DNA of 64,000 nucleotides from Bacillus amyloliquefaciens DSM 7 = ATCC 23350 (GTDB taxonomy: Bacteria > Bacillota > Bacilli > Bacillales > Bacillaceae), in the NCBI RefSeq assembly GCF_000196735.1, contig NC_014551.1:1483001-1547000 (forward strand), in the 5' to 3' direction. The translations under genes and the position numbers were made by a program. This document shows, piece by piece, positions 24,542-33,784 of the stretch. Positions within the stretch are counted from its first letter, which is position 1, and every line of letters begins with the position of its first letter. The notes below the pieces were generated by a model that worked only from the letters and a program-made list of their open reading frames with translations, was not told the origin of the DNA and searched no databases.

Positions 24542-25023
24542 GTTTTCAAAACAGCGGTAAAACAACGTTTATCGAACGTGTGCTGAAAGCGGCGCCGACA
24601 GAGTGCACTATCGGATGTTTAAAGCACCACGGACATGGCGGGGAACCGGACCCTTTTTCAGACGGAAAAGATTCAGAACGTTTATCAAAAGCCGGAGCTG
24701 CGGTTACGGCAGTAGAAGGGGACGGCGTGCTGCAGCTTACGGCGCGAAAAAAATGGGATTTGGCGGGTTTGATCGGCCTGTATGAATATCTGGGAGTTGA
24801 CTGCCTTTTTATAGAGGGGTTTAAACATGCGCCGCATCCGAAAATCATCATGATCAAAAACAGCGAAGAATGGCAAAAACTGAAGCATTTGGAGCGCGTG
24901 ATCGCGGTTGTCAGCAGAAATACGGAGCATATGCCGACAGACGCAGATATGCCCGTATTCCATGCTGACGATCCGGCTGCCATTATGTTTGTGCTTTCGC
25001 AGCTGAAAGGGGAATCTGCTTAA
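24502..25023 (+). CDS. mobB: MobB, GTP-binding accessory protein of molybdopterin-guanine dinucleotide synthesis
   Basis: A 173-residue P-loop GTPase-like protein. The Walker A motif GFQNSGKTTF is at residues 14-23, with LKHHGHGG and the FIEGFKHAPHPK segment typical of MobB. It helps MobA; it is dispensable in some species. The start ATG lies inside the end of moeA (40-bp overlap) and moaE follows without a gap. Confidence 0.92.
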   Translation: MAVVNSFPIVQIVGFQNSGKTTFIERVLKAAPTECTIGCLKHHGHGGEPDPFSDGKDSERLSKAGAAVTAVEGDGVLQLTARKKWDLAGLIGLYEYLGVDCLFIEGFKHAPHPKIIMIKNSEEWQKLKHLERVIAVVSRNTEHMPTDADMPVFHADDPAAIMFVLSQLKGESA

Positions 25024-25494
25024 ATGGAACGTTTTCAAATTACAAGGGAACCGATTATTGCGGAAAATATCGTAAAAAAAGTTGAAAAGCGTGAAGCCGG
25101 GGCCATCACAACGTTTATCGGCACGGTCAGAGAGTGGACTGCCGGACGGCGGACGGTGCGTCTTGAATATGAAGCGTATGAGCCCATGGCTGTTCAAATG
25201 CTTTCTCAAATCGGCGATGAAATCTGCGCGAAATGGGAAGGGGCCGAAGCTGCAATCACTCACCGTGTCGGCGTCCTTGATATCGGAGAAGCAGCGGTCG
25301 TAATCGCCGTGTCCTCTCCGCACAGAAAGGCGGCATATGAGGCGAATGAATATGCTATTGAACGGATAAAACAGATTGTGCCGATATGGAAAAAAGAAAT
25401 CTGGGAAGACGGTGAAGAATGGATAGGCGATCAGCTGGAAACGACGCCCTATCCGAACGGAAAACCGGATTTGAATAAAGGGGAATCGCGATGA
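25024..25494 (+). CDS. moaE: Molybdopterin synthase catalytic subunit MoaE
   Basis: A 156-residue large subunit that converts precursor Z (cPMP) to molybdopterin with sulfur from MoaD. The family pattern is clear: [36 protein letters not shown], and [13 protein letters not shown] containing the active-site lysines. The ATG follows the mobB stop at once, with AAAGGGG upstream. It overlaps moaD by 4 bp (ATGA), as expected for subunits of one enzyme. Confidence 0.95.
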   Translation: MERFQITREPIIAENIVKKVEKREAGAITTFIGTVREWTAGRRTVRLEYEAYEPMAVQMLSQIGDEICAKWEGAEAAITHRVGVLDIGEAAVVIAVSSPHRKAAYEANEYAIERIKQIVPIWKKEIWEDGEEWIGDQLETTPYPNGKPDLNKGESR

Positions 25495-25724
25495 TTAAAG
25501 TACTTTTGTTTGCCGGGCTTGCGGAGCAGGCAGGAACACCGGTCATTGAACTTGACGAAAAGGAGGCGGCAGCGTCTGCTGTAAAAGCGCTGTTAAAGGA
25601 ACGGTACGGCCTTCAATCGATTGACAATGCCATGATAGCGATCAATGAAACATACGTAAAAGACAACAGCACCGTAACAGAAGGCGATACCATTGCCTTT
25701 ATCCCTCCTGTAAGCGGAGGATGA
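25491..25724 (+). CDS. moaD: Molybdopterin synthase sulfur carrier MoaD
   Basis: A 77-residue ubiquitin-fold protein ending in the double glycine (FIPPVSGG) that MoeB adenylates and that then carries the thiocarboxylate. Start overlaps moaE (ATGA). It is the last gene of the cluster and is followed at once by a strong terminator. moaA, moaB and moaC are not in this window and must lie elsewhere. Confidence 0.95.
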   Translation: MIKVLLFAGLAEQAGTPVIELDEKEAAASAVKALLKERYGLQSIDNAMIAINETYVKDNSTVTEGDTIAFIPPVSGG

Positions 25725-25766
25725 AAAAAAGCCGGATGGGCATCATTGCCATCCGGTTTTTTTTTG
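25724..25766 (+). terminator. Terminator of the molybdenum-cofactor operon
   Basis: GCCGGATGG and CCATCCGG form the stem, framed by A7 and T9 runs, immediately after the moaD stop codon. Confidence 0.9.
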
Positions 25767-26006
25767 TACAGCCGCAGATAACATTCAGCTGCAGCGCCGA
25801 ATTCCTAAGAAGGATAAAATGGAATTTAAAGGATTTTACAATTAAGGTCGTTTTCTTTACATATACAGGCTGAAAACGGCGCCCGCACAAGGTTTTGAGC
25901 CTCCCTCCATATCCGTCTGATGATGATCCTTTTTTACATAATTATGGAACGTAAAAGTATGAAATTGTGTTACAATTTAGCATAAATACGCAAACGGCAA
26001 AAAAAT

Positions 26007-26032
26007 TGAAACTTCTCTAAGCCTGTTGCGTA
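26007..26032 (+). promoter_or_regulatory. Sigma-W promoter of yknWXYZ
   Basis: TGAAAC (26007-26012) and CGTA (26029-26032) are separated by exactly 16 bp, the SigW consensus. It lies 37 bp before yknW, a recalled member of the SigW cell-envelope stress regulon. The remaining sequence back to 25767 holds no supported gene; a partial palindrome is at 25960-25980. Confidence 0.88.
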
Positions 26033-26069
26033 CGTATAAACAGAATAATACATAGGAGGCTTCAGCAAT

Positions 26070-26768
26070 ATGGAACCTAATCTGGAAAAAAGCAATACGG
26101 AAATAACCGAAAAACCGTCAGTTTTCGGCGTCATCACAAGTCCTGTAGTGCAGTTTAAAAGACTAAGAGAAAAGCCGGTCATCGGCATTCCTCTCCTGAT
26201 TGTCATCATTCTCATCGCAGCCGGGAGTATTTTGCGCGGGCTGGGGATGAATTATGAAGAAGTGCTGAACAGCTCAACTCTTGAAGGATTGACAGATGAT
26301 CAGATTGAAATGACCAAAACCCTCACTAAATTCGGTTCGATTTTCGGAGGAATCTTCGGGGGCATTATCGGTCTTTTTATCATTCCGCTCATTTACTGGC
26401 TGTGCGTCAAAATTTCGGGCGGCGTGACAACTTACAAAAAAATGCTCTCACTCGGCCTCTTCACGGCGTTTATTACCAATATCGGCTTAGTCATTAACGG
26501 TCTTGTCACTTATTTTACCGGAGCGGGCTCCCTGTACGCCGTTACATCTTTGGCGAGTGTCATACCGGCCGGAGACGGCGTTGCGGTCTTTTTAAGCGCG
26601 TTCGACGTTTTCAGCATCTGGAGCTATATTCTGCTCGCTTTGGGACTTCGCTATACCGGCGGCATTTCGAAAAAAGCGGCCTGGACTTCCGCGATTGTCC
26701 TGTTTGTTATTATGCTTTTGGTATCGGCAGTCGGAGGACTGTTAAGTTCAATGACAGCAGGTGTGTAA
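26070..26768 (+). CDS. yknW: Yip1-family membrane protein YknW
   Basis: A 232-residue integral membrane protein with about five hydrophobic segments (about 42-60, 90-112, 130-150, 180-200, 208-228) after a cytosolic N-terminus. It belongs to the Yip1 family and is recalled to help assemble the YknXYZ exporter that protects B. subtilis from the SdpC killing toxin. The ATG follows TAGGAGG. It is the first gene of the operon after the SigW promoter. Confidence 0.93.
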   Translation: MEPNLEKSNTEITEKPSVFGVITSPVVQFKRLREKPVIGIPLLIVIILIAAGSILRGLGMNYEEVLNSSTLEGLTDDQIEMTKTLTKFGSIFGGIFGGIIGLFIIPLIYWLCVKISGGVTTYKKMLSLGLFTAFITNIGLVINGLVTYFTGAGSLYAVTSLASVIPAGDGVAVFLSAFDVFSIWSYILLALGLRYTGGISKKAAWTSAIVLFVIMLLVSAVGGLLSSMTAGV

Positions 26769-26769
26769 C

Positions 26770-27906
26770 ATGAAAAAACTTTGGATCGGAATCGGCATCG
26801 CCGTAATTGTTGCAGTATTCATCGGTATCAATATTTATAAGTCTGCCGCTCCCGCGGGCGGCAGCGCCGGGGAAAAGGTCGAAACCGGAACCATGGAAAA
26901 AAGAAAAATCTCATCTTCGGTCATGGTGCCGGGAACACTTAAATTCTCCAAGGAACAGTATGTTTTTTATGAAGCGGATAAAGGAACCCTTGATAAGGTG
27001 AAAGTAAAAGAAGGCGACAAGGTAAAAGAAGGGTCGTCATTAGTCACTTATACAAACGAGCAGCTCAATCTTGATAAAGAACAAAATGAGTTGACAGAAC
27101 AATCAAAACGGCTGCAAATTGAACAAATTGAAGAAAAACTCAGAGCATTAAACAGTAAAGAAAAAGATCTGGCAAAACAAGTGGGAGAAGCGGAAGCCCA
27201 AAAACAAATAGAATCCGAACGGACTGATCTGCAGCTTCAGCAAAAAACGGCGGAAATCGAATTAAAGCAATCTGATCTGCAAAAGCAGTCTCTTGAAAAC
27301 CAAGTGGCGAATCTCACTGTCAAGAGTGAAATGGACGGAACGGTTATCTCGGTAAATCAAGAAGCAGCTTCTAAAAAATCGGATATTCAAGAACCGGTAA
27401 TACATATAGGCGACCCGGAACACCTGATCGTTGCCGGCAATTTGTCCGAATACGACACGCTGAAAGTGAAAAAGGGACAAAGCGTTACGATTACCTCTGA
27501 CGCCATTCCTGATAAAACATGGAAGGGAAGAGTGGCGGCTGTCGGTCTCGTTCCAGAACAAAAGTCAGGCGCCGCTTCGGGCGGAAACACGGAACAAGCC
27601 GTGCAGTATCCGTTTCAGGTCAAGCTGATCGGAAACCTTCCGGAGGGCAAACCGGGGTTTAAACTCATTATGAACATTGAAACCGACAAACGGAAAGCCG
27701 ACACTCTGCCGTCTTCAGCAGTCAAAAAAGACGGAGATGAGCACTGGGTCTTTACGGTAAAAGACGGGAAGGCCAAACGCGTGAAAGTCAAAGTCGGCGA
27801 CACCGCGAAGCAGCTGACGGAGATAAAAGAGGGACTTTCAAAGGATGATAAAGTCATTCTGAATCCGGCTGACGGTTTGACTGACGGAACGGATGTGAAA
27901 GCATAG
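26770..27906 (+). CDS. yknX: HlyD-type adaptor (membrane-fusion protein) YknX
   Basis: A 378-residue adaptor with one N-terminal membrane anchor (about 3-22), a barrel-sandwich/lipoyl region split by a long coiled-coil hairpin (about 95-180, Gln/Glu/Lys-rich) and C-terminal beta domains. It links the ABC exporter to substrate on the outer face of the membrane. The ATG at 26770 directly follows the yknW stop; an in-frame GTG three codons earlier lies within yknW and is less likely. Confidence 0.92.
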   Translation: MKKLWIGIGIAVIVAVFIGINIYKSAAPAGGSAGEKVETGTMEKRKISSSVMVPGTLKFSKEQYVFYEADKGTLDKVKVKEGDKVKEGSSLVTYTNEQLNLDKEQNELTEQSKRLQIEQIEEKLRALNSKEKDLAKQVGEAEAQKQIESERTDLQLQQKTAEIELKQSDLQKQSLENQVANLTVKSEMDGTVISVNQEAASKKSDIQEPVIHIGDPEHLIVAGNLSEYDTLKVKKGQSVTITSDAIPDKTWKGRVAAVGLVPEQKSGAASGGNTEQAVQYPFQVKLIGNLPEGKPGFKLIMNIETDKRKADTLPSSAVKKDGDEHWVFTVKDGKAKRVKVKVGDTAKQLTEIKEGLSKDDKVILNPADGLTDGTDVKA

Positions 27907-28599
27907 ATGATTCAGCTTTCAAAAGTGAAGAAAAGCTATCAGATCGGCAAGGAGACGTTTGATGTTCTCCGTTCAATCGACCTGACGATTGAAGAGGGAG
28001 AATATGTGTCAATTATGGGACCGTCGGGATCAGGAAAATCGACGATCATGAATATCATCGGCTGTCTGGACAGACCGACATCAGGCAGTTACAGGCTTGC
28101 GGGCGAAGATGTATCGTCATGCACGGAAAAAGAGCTTGCGGCGGTCCGGAACAAATCAATCGGATTTGTCTTTCAGCAATTTCAGCTGCTGCCGCGGTTG
28201 AATGCAAGAAAAAATGTCGAACTGCCCATGATCTACGCCGGAATCGGCAAAAAAGAGCGTGAGGAACGGGCGGAGCATGCGCTGGAAAAAGTCGGTTTAG
28301 CGGACCGGATGCTTCACATGCCGAATGAGCTGTCCGGCGGCCAAAAACAGCGTGTCGCGATTGCAAGAGCCATCGTTAACGAACCGAAGCTTATTTTGGC
28401 TGATGAGCCGACCGGCGCGCTGGATACGAAAACAAGCATTTCCATCATGGAGCAGTTCACGGAGCTTAATGCAGAGGGTGTAACCGTGGTACTTGTCACT
28501 CATGAGCCTGAAGTGGCGGACTGTACAAACAGAGTGATTTTCGTCCGTGACGGCATGATCGTTTCCCGCGATTCTGAGCAGAGGAGAGTGGGGGAATGA
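27907..28599 (+). CDS. yknY: ABC exporter ATPase YknY
   Basis: A 230-residue MacB/LolD-type ATPase with Walker A GPSGSGKST (38-46), Q loop (FVFQQFQLLPRL), signature LSGGQKQRVAIARA, and Walker B LILADEPTGALD. It starts immediately after the yknX stop codon and overlaps yknZ by 4 bp (ATGA). It powers export with YknZ. Confidence 0.95.
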   Translation: MIQLSKVKKSYQIGKETFDVLRSIDLTIEEGEYVSIMGPSGSGKSTIMNIIGCLDRPTSGSYRLAGEDVSSCTEKELAAVRNKSIGFVFQQFQLLPRLNARKNVELPMIYAGIGKKEREERAEHALEKVGLADRMLHMPNELSGGQKQRVAIARAIVNEPKLILADEPTGALDTKTSISIMEQFTELNAEGVTVVLVTHEPEVADCTNRVIFVRDGMIVSRDSEQRRVGE

Positions 28600-29789
28600 G
28601 CCTGTTAGAAAATCTCCGGATGGCTCTCGGCTCCGTAAGAGCTCACAAGCTGAGATCGATTCTGACGATGCTCGGCATCATTATCGGCGTCGGTTCAGTA
28701 ATCGTTGTGGTGGCAGTCGGCCAGGGCGGAGAGCAAATGCTGAAGCAATCCATAAGCGGGCCGGGCAATACGATTGAATTGTTTTATCTGCCGAGTGATG
28801 AAGAATTAACAGCCAATCCGAACGCTTTGCAGCAAGCGAGTTTTACAGAAGAAGATATTAATGGATTAAAAGGAGTAGCCGGCGTAAAGCAGGTTGTCGC
28901 TTCTGCTGTAAAATCAATGACGGCCCGTTATCACGAAGAAGAAACGGATATTACGCTGAATGGCATTAACAGCGGCTACATGGACGTAAAAAAGCTGGAT
29001 GTTCAAGATGGACGGACCTTTACGGACAATGATTTTCTTTCCGGGAAAAGAGCGGGAATCATCTCGAAAAAAATGGCTGAAAAGCTGTTCGGGAAAACAT
29101 CTCCGCTTGGAAAAATCGTCTGGGCCGGCGGGCAGCCTGTAGAAGTAATCGGTGTATTAAAAGAAGAGAGCGGTTTTTTATCGTTAGGACTCAGTGAAAT
29201 GTATGTCCCGTTCAACATGCTGAAAACGTCTTTCGGTACAAATGACTACAGCAATGTTTCCATACAGGCGGATTCAGCCGACCAAATCAAAACAACAGGA
29301 AAAGAAGCGGCCCGTCTCTTAAATGACAATCACGGAACAAAAGAGGCTTATCAAGTCATGAATATGGAAGAAATCGCGGCGGGCATCGGCCAGGTCACGA
29401 CCGTCATGACGACGATCATCGGTTCGATCGCCGGTATTTCTCTCGTTGTCGGCGGGATCGGGGTCATGAATATTATGCTTGTATCAGTGACGGAACGGAC
29501 AAGAGAAATCGGCATCCGCAAATCGCTCGGTGCGACGAGGGGACAGATTCTGACGCAATTCTTAATTGAATCCGTTGTGCTTACTTTAATCGGCGGGTTA
29601 ATCGGAATCGGTCTCGGTTACGGGGGAGCATCACTCGTTTCCCTTATCGCAGGGTGGCCGTCGCTCGTTTCCTGGCAGGTGGTTTGTATCGGCGTGCTGT
29701 TCAGTATGCTGATCGGTGTCATTTTCGGCATGCTGCCAGCCAACAAAGCATCACGCTTAGATCCGATTGAAGCGTTACGGTATGAATAA
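28596..29789 (+). CDS. yknZ: MacB-type ABC permease YknZ
   Basis: A 397-residue permease with one N-terminal transmembrane helix (about 18-40), a large extracellular MacB-type periplasmic-core domain (about 45-245) and three C-terminal helices (about 270-380), including the FtsX signature region. It works with YknY and YknX. It is the last gene, closed by a hairpin 10 bp after the stop. Confidence 0.94.
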   Translation: MSLLENLRMALGSVRAHKLRSILTMLGIIIGVGSVIVVVAVGQGGEQMLKQSISGPGNTIELFYLPSDEELTANPNALQQASFTEEDINGLKGVAGVKQVVASAVKSMTARYHEEETDITLNGINSGYMDVKKLDVQDGRTFTDNDFLSGKRAGIISKKMAEKLFGKTSPLGKIVWAGGQPVEVIGVLKEESGFLSLGLSEMYVPFNMLKTSFGTNDYSNVSIQADSADQIKTTGKEAARLLNDNHGTKEAYQVMNMEEIAAGIGQVTTVMTTIIGSIAGISLVVGGIGVMNIMLVSVTERTREIGIRKSLGATRGQILTQFLIESVVLTLIGGLIGIGLGYGGASLVSLIAGWPSLVSWQVVCIGVLFSMLIGVIFGMLPANKASRLDPIEALRYE

Positions 29790-29795
29790 CCGGCG

Positions 29796-29825
29796 CCCCA
29801 TGCAGAATGCATGGGGGTTTTTCTT
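29796..29825 (+). terminator. Terminator of yknWXYZ
   Basis: CCCCATGC and GCATGGGG form an 8-bp stem with a 4-base loop, followed by GTTTTTCTT. Confidence 0.85.
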
Positions 29826-29956
29826 GTTTTAATGATTGAATGAATATAATAGACTTTTTTCATTTATGATAAAAAGAAAATGTCATACAATTGTCCCCCT
29901 TTTTGTCGAATTTACAGTTTACAAACCCTATGTACATACGTTAATATGAACAAATG

Positions 29957-29989
29957 TGAAAGATTTTGATAGTTATTGAATGAATTTGA
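29957..29989 (+). promoter_or_regulatory. Two direct repeats upstream of fruR, candidate FruR sites
   Basis: TGAAAGATTTTGA (29957-29969) and TGAATGAATTTGA (29977-29989) match at 11 of 13 positions and start exactly 20 bp apart, about two helical turns. A partial third copy, TGATTTTAG, follows at 29991. They lie upstream of the fru promoter; DeoR-family regulators bind such repeats, so autoregulation by FruR is inferred. Confidence 0.5.
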
Positions 29990-30044
29990 GTGATTTTAGT
30001 TGCTTGAAGTAAAAAAAGCGTTTACAATAATCTTATAGCCGAAA

Positions 30045-30058
30045 TGAATACGTTTTCA
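30045..30058 (+). promoter_or_regulatory. Catabolite-responsive element (cre) before fruR
   Basis: TGAATACGTTTTCA fits the CcpA consensus TGWAANCGNTNWCA at 13 of 14 positions. It lies 14 bp before the fruR start codon, downstream of the likely promoter, so CcpA would act as a roadblock. Candidate promoter elements are TTGAAG (30004) and TAATCT (30028). Confidence 0.7.
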
Positions 30059-30071
30059 AAGGAGGCGGAAT

Positions 30072-30827
30072 ATGCTCACTCCTGAAAGGTATCAGCTGAT
30101 TATTGATCAGATTGAAAAGCGTGATGTGGTAAAGATTCAAGAGCTGATAAGCATGACAAACGCTTCTGAATCAACGATCAGAAGAGATTTATCAACACTA
30201 GAAGAGCGCGGATTTTTAAAGCGCGTTCATGGCGGGGCATCTAAACTTTCCAACAGCAGGCAAGAACCCGATATGATTGAAAAATCCTCCAAAAACCTTC
30301 AAGATAAGCTGAAAATTGCAGAAAAAGCGGCATCTTTATTAGAAGAAGGTGACTGTATTTATCTTGATGCGGGAACAACTACATTGCACATGATTGATTT
30401 TATAGATCAAACAAAGGACATTGTGGTTGTCACAAACGGAGTTATGCATATCGACGCTTTAATAAGGAAAGGGATTCCCTTTTATCTTCTCGGAGGGTAT
30501 GTGAAACATCGAACAGGTGCGATGATCGGCGGCGCCTCATTAACGGCGATTAGCCAGTACCGTTTTGATAAAAGCTTTCTCGGTGTGAACGGCGTGCACA
30601 TTGAAGCCGGATTTACAACACCCGATCCGGATGAGGCTCTTCTGAAGACAAAGGCTCTGAGCCAGGCGAAAAATGCCTATGTATTAGCCGATCCTTCTAA
30701 ATTCGGCGAGATTTCTTTCGCAGCGTTCGCCGCCTTGGGCGACGCCGCTATCATTACCACGGAAGCTGAAGAACTTGCATTCGATAATTACCAAGAAAAA
30801 ACTGTCGTAAAGGTAGTGAAACCATGA
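30072..30827 (+). CDS. fruR: DeoR-type fructose operon regulator FruR
   Basis: A 251-residue DeoR-family regulator: N-terminal winged helix-turn-helix (about 5-60, with ASESTIRRDLSTLEERGFLKRVHGG) and a C-terminal sugar-phosphate-sensing domain (about 75-245, DAGTTTLHM). It controls this fructose operon, probably responding to fructose 1-phosphate. The ATG follows AAAGGAGG and the stop overlaps the fruK start by 4 bp. Confidence 0.93.
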   Translation: MLTPERYQLIIDQIEKRDVVKIQELISMTNASESTIRRDLSTLEERGFLKRVHGGASKLSNSRQEPDMIEKSSKNLQDKLKIAEKAASLLEEGDCIYLDAGTTTLHMIDFIDQTKDIVVVTNGVMHIDALIRKGIPFYLLGGYVKHRTGAMIGGASLTAISQYRFDKSFLGVNGVHIEAGFTTPDPDEALLKTKALSQAKNAYVLADPSKFGEISFAAFAALGDAAIITTEAEELAFDNYQEKTVVKVVKP

Positions 30828-31735
30828 TTTACACTGTAACCCTCAATCCGTCTGTTGACTATATTGTTCACGTTGAAGATTTTGCCGTAGGCGGTTTAAA
30901 CCGTTCCAGCTATGACACGAAGTATCCCGGCGGAAAAGGCATCAACGTTTCAAGATTACTGAAAAGACACCATGTGCCGTCAAAAGCAATGGGGTTTGTC
31001 GGCGGATTTACCGGAAATTATATAACGTCTTTTTTACAGCAAGAAGGTCTGGAAACGGCTTTTTCTGAAGTGGATGAAGACACTCGTATAAATGTAAAAC
31101 TGAAAACGGGCGACGAAACGGAAATTAACGGACAGGGCCCGACAATTTCAGACGAAGTGTTCAGTGCCTTTTTAGAACAGTTCTCCGCTCTGAAAGAGGG
31201 AGACATCGTCGTTTTAGCGGGAAGCATTCCATCTTCCCTGCCGCAAAACACTTATGAAAAAATTGCAGAGACATGCAGAAAGCAGAATGCCCGCGTTGTG
31301 GTGGACATCTCCGGAGAAGCGCTGATGAAAGCGACAGAAATGAAACCGTTTTTGATGAAGCCGAACCATCACGAGCTTGGTGAAATGTTCAATACGGTCA
31401 TTGATTCAGCTGAAGCTGCCGTTCCTTACGGAAAAAAATTAATTGAACAAGGCGCTGAACACGCGATTGTTTCGATGGCTGGCGACGGTGCGCTTTTATT
31501 TACGAAAGACGCGGTTTTCCTTGCTAATGTTCCTAAAGGGAAGCTGGTCAATTCCGTAGGCGCGGGTGATTCCGTTGTCGCAGGATTCCTTGCGGGGATC
31601 TCAAAACAGCTGCCTTTGGAAGATGCGTTCCGGTTAGGTGTTGCTTCCGGAAGCGCGACGGCATTTTCTGAAGAGCTCGGAACTGAAGAGTTTGTACAGC
31701 AGCTTCTTCCTGAAGTTCAAGTCACACGTCTATAG
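30824..31735 (+). CDS. fruK: 1-phosphofructokinase FruK
   Basis: A 303-residue PfkB-family sugar kinase that phosphorylates fructose 1-phosphate to fructose 1,6-bisphosphate. The substrate-binding GGKGINVSR motif and the catalytic anion-hole motif GAGDSVVAGF near residue 247 are intact. It overlaps fruR by 4 bp and lies 14 bp before fruA, so it couples uptake to glycolysis. Confidence 0.95.
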   Translation: MIYTVTLNPSVDYIVHVEDFAVGGLNRSSYDTKYPGGKGINVSRLLKRHHVPSKAMGFVGGFTGNYITSFLQQEGLETAFSEVDEDTRINVKLKTGDETEINGQGPTISDEVFSAFLEQFSALKEGDIVVLAGSIPSSLPQNTYEKIAETCRKQNARVVVDISGEALMKATEMKPFLMKPNHHELGEMFNTVIDSAEAAVPYGKKLIEQGAEHAIVSMAGDGALLFTKDAVFLANVPKGKLVNSVGAGDSVVAGFLAGISKQLPLEDAFRLGVASGSATAFSEELGTEEFVQQLLPEVQVTRL

Positions 31736-31749
31736 AGGAGGAAAGAAAA

Positions 31750-33654
31750 GTGAAGATAACTGAGCTGTTAACAAGAGATACAATTCATCTCAATATAGAA
31801 AGCAAAGAGAAAGAAAACGTTATCGATGAAATGGTGACAGTGCTTGATAAAGCCGGCAGATTAAATGACAGAGAGGCTTACAAAGCAGCCATTTTAAATC
31901 GTGAAAGCCAAAGCTCGACGGGAATCGGCGAAGGCATTGCCATTCCTCACGCGAAAACGGCGAGCGTCATTAACCCGGCTATCGCATTCGGACGTTCAAA
32001 AGAAGGTGTGGATTATGAATCATTAGACGGTCAGCCGGCACACCTGGTCTTTATGATTGCGGCAACCGAAGGAGCGAATAATACGCACCTTGAGGCATTA
32101 TCAAGACTTTCTACGCTTCTCATGCGTGAAGAAATCCGCAAACAGCTTCTTGAAGCTGAATCGGAAGACGCGATCATTGACATCATCAATCAGCATGACA
32201 AAGATGACGATGAGGAAGAAGAAGAGCAGGAAGAACAGGCAGCGCCCTCAGGAAAGGGCAAAATCCTTGCCGTCACGGCATGTCCGACGGGTATCGCCCA
32301 TACATTCATGGCAGCTGACGCACTGAAGGAAAAAGCGAAAGAGCTCGGCGTCGAAATTAAAGTAGAGACAAACGGCTCAAGCGGTATTAAACATAAGCTG
32401 ACGGCTCAGGAAATTGAAGACGCGCCTGCGATTATCGTAGCGGCTGATAAACAGGTTGAAATGGAGCGCTTTAAAGGCAAACATGTTCTTCAAGTGCCTG
32501 TAACGGCCGGTATCAGACGTCCTCAGGAACTGATTGAAAAAGCCGTTAATCAAGATGCGCCGATTTACGAGGGCAGCGGCGGGGGATCTTCCGCTTCAAA
32601 TGAAGACGGTCCGAAACAGAAATCAGGCACAAGCATCGGAAGCACTTTCTATAAACACTTAATGAGCGGTGTCAGCAACATGCTGCCATTTGTCGTCGGC
32701 GGCGGAATCCTCGTTGCGATTTCATTCTTCTGGGGAATTCATTCAGCTGATCCGAAAGACCCGACATATAACACGTTTGCTGCAGCGCTGAACTTTATCG
32801 GCAGCGACAATGCGTTAAAACTGATTGTTGCAGTTCTTGCCGGATTCATTGCAATGAGTATTGCGGACCGTCCGGGATTTGCTCCGGGTATGGTCGGCGG
32901 ATTTATGGCTACGCAGGCGAATGCCGGATTCTTAGGCGGGCTGATTGCCGGATTCTTAGCCGGTTATGTCGTGATCCTGCTGAAAAAGCTGTTCGTCTTT
33001 ATCCCTCAGTCTCTTGACGGATTAAAACCTGTATTGATTTACCCGCTACTCGGTATTTTTATCACAGGTGTCCTGATGCAGTTTGTCATTAACACACCTG
33101 TAGCAGCGTTTATGAATTTCTTAACAAATTGGCTTGAAAGCCTTGGAACAGGCAACCTTGTTTTAATGGGTATTATTTTAGGCGGTATGATGGCTATCGA
33201 CATGGGCGGCCCGCTCAATAAAGCGGCGTTCACTTTCGGAATTGCGATGATCGATGCCGGAAACTATGCGCCGCACGCTGCCATCATGGCAGGCGGAATG
33301 GTTCCGCCGCTTGGAATCGCACTGGCGACAACATTCTTTAGACACAAATTCTCTAAACGTGACCGTGAAGCCGGTATTACGTGCTACTTCATGGGAGCCG
33401 CTTTCGTTACAGAAGGCGCTATCCCGTTTGCAGCGGCTGATCCGCTTCGCGTCATCCCTGCAGCCGTTATCGGTTCTGCGGTAGCGGGCGGACTGACAGA
33501 ATTTTTCCGGGTAACGCTTCCTGCACCGCACGGAGGAGTATTCGTTGCATTCATTACGAATCATCCGCTGCTCTACTTATTGAGCATCGTGATCGGAGCG
33601 ATCGTGACGGCGGTTATCTTGGGAATCATCAAAAAGCCGGTTGAAGAGAAATAA
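31750..33654 (+). CDS. fruA: Fructose-specific PTS enzyme IIABC FruA
   Basis: A 634-residue PTS transporter with domains in the order IIA (1-148, phospho-His H67 in IAIPHAKT), an acidic linker (150-163, DDDEEEEEQEEQ), IIB (170-270, phospho-Cys C178 in TACPTGIAHTFM), a Gly/Ser linker, and membrane IIC (about 295-630). It imports fructose as fructose 1-phosphate, the FruK substrate. It starts at GTG after AGGAGG and is closed by a strong terminator. Confidence 0.96.
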   Translation: MKITELLTRDTIHLNIESKEKENVIDEMVTVLDKAGRLNDREAYKAAILNRESQSSTGIGEGIAIPHAKTASVINPAIAFGRSKEGVDYESLDGQPAHLVFMIAATEGANNTHLEALSRLSTLLMREEIRKQLLEAESEDAIIDIINQHDKDDDEEEEEQEEQAAPSGKGKILAVTACPTGIAHTFMAADALKEKAKELGVEIKVETNGSSGIKHKLTAQEIEDAPAIIVAADKQVEMERFKGKHVLQVPVTAGIRRPQELIEKAVNQDAPIYEGSGGGSSASNEDGPKQKSGTSIGSTFYKHLMSGVSNMLPFVVGGGILVAISFFWGIHSADPKDPTYNTFAAALNFIGSDNALKLIVAVLAGFIAMSIADRPGFAPGMVGGFMATQANAGFLGGLIAGFLAGYVVILLKKLFVFIPQSLDGLKPVLIYPLLGIFITGVLMQFVINTPVAAFMNFLTNWLESLGTGNLVLMGIILGGMMAIDMGGPLNKAAFTFGIAMIDAGNYAPHAAIMAGGMVPPLGIALATTFFRHKFSKRDREAGITCYFMGAAFVTEGAIPFAAADPLRVIPAAVIGSAVAGGLTEFFRVTLPAPHGGVFVAFITNHPLLYLLSIVIGAIVTAVILGIIKKPVEEK

Positions 33655-33655
33655 G

Positions 33656-33685
33656 CAAAAAGCGCCCGTAAAGGGCGCTTTTTTC
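33656..33685 (+). terminator. Terminator of the fruRKA operon
   Basis: AAAGCGCCC and GGGCGCTTT form a 9-bp stem with a 5-base loop, followed by a T run. Confidence 0.9.
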
Positions 33686-33784
33686 AATGATATACGCATA
33701 GAAGCGTTATGTATTTTATAATGAGTTGTGATAAAGTAAAGATGGTACATGAACTGAAACAGTGATCGTCTAGGAGGAACCACG

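Noticed and set aside
24685-25323. 212-codon minus-strand frame across mobB and moaE
   Set aside because: It is the mirror of two well-conserved genes, has no ribosome site, and its composition follows the sense genes' codon pattern.
33178-33564. 128-codon minus-strand frame opposite fruA
   Set aside because: Covers the conserved IIC domain on the other strand; no ribosome site.
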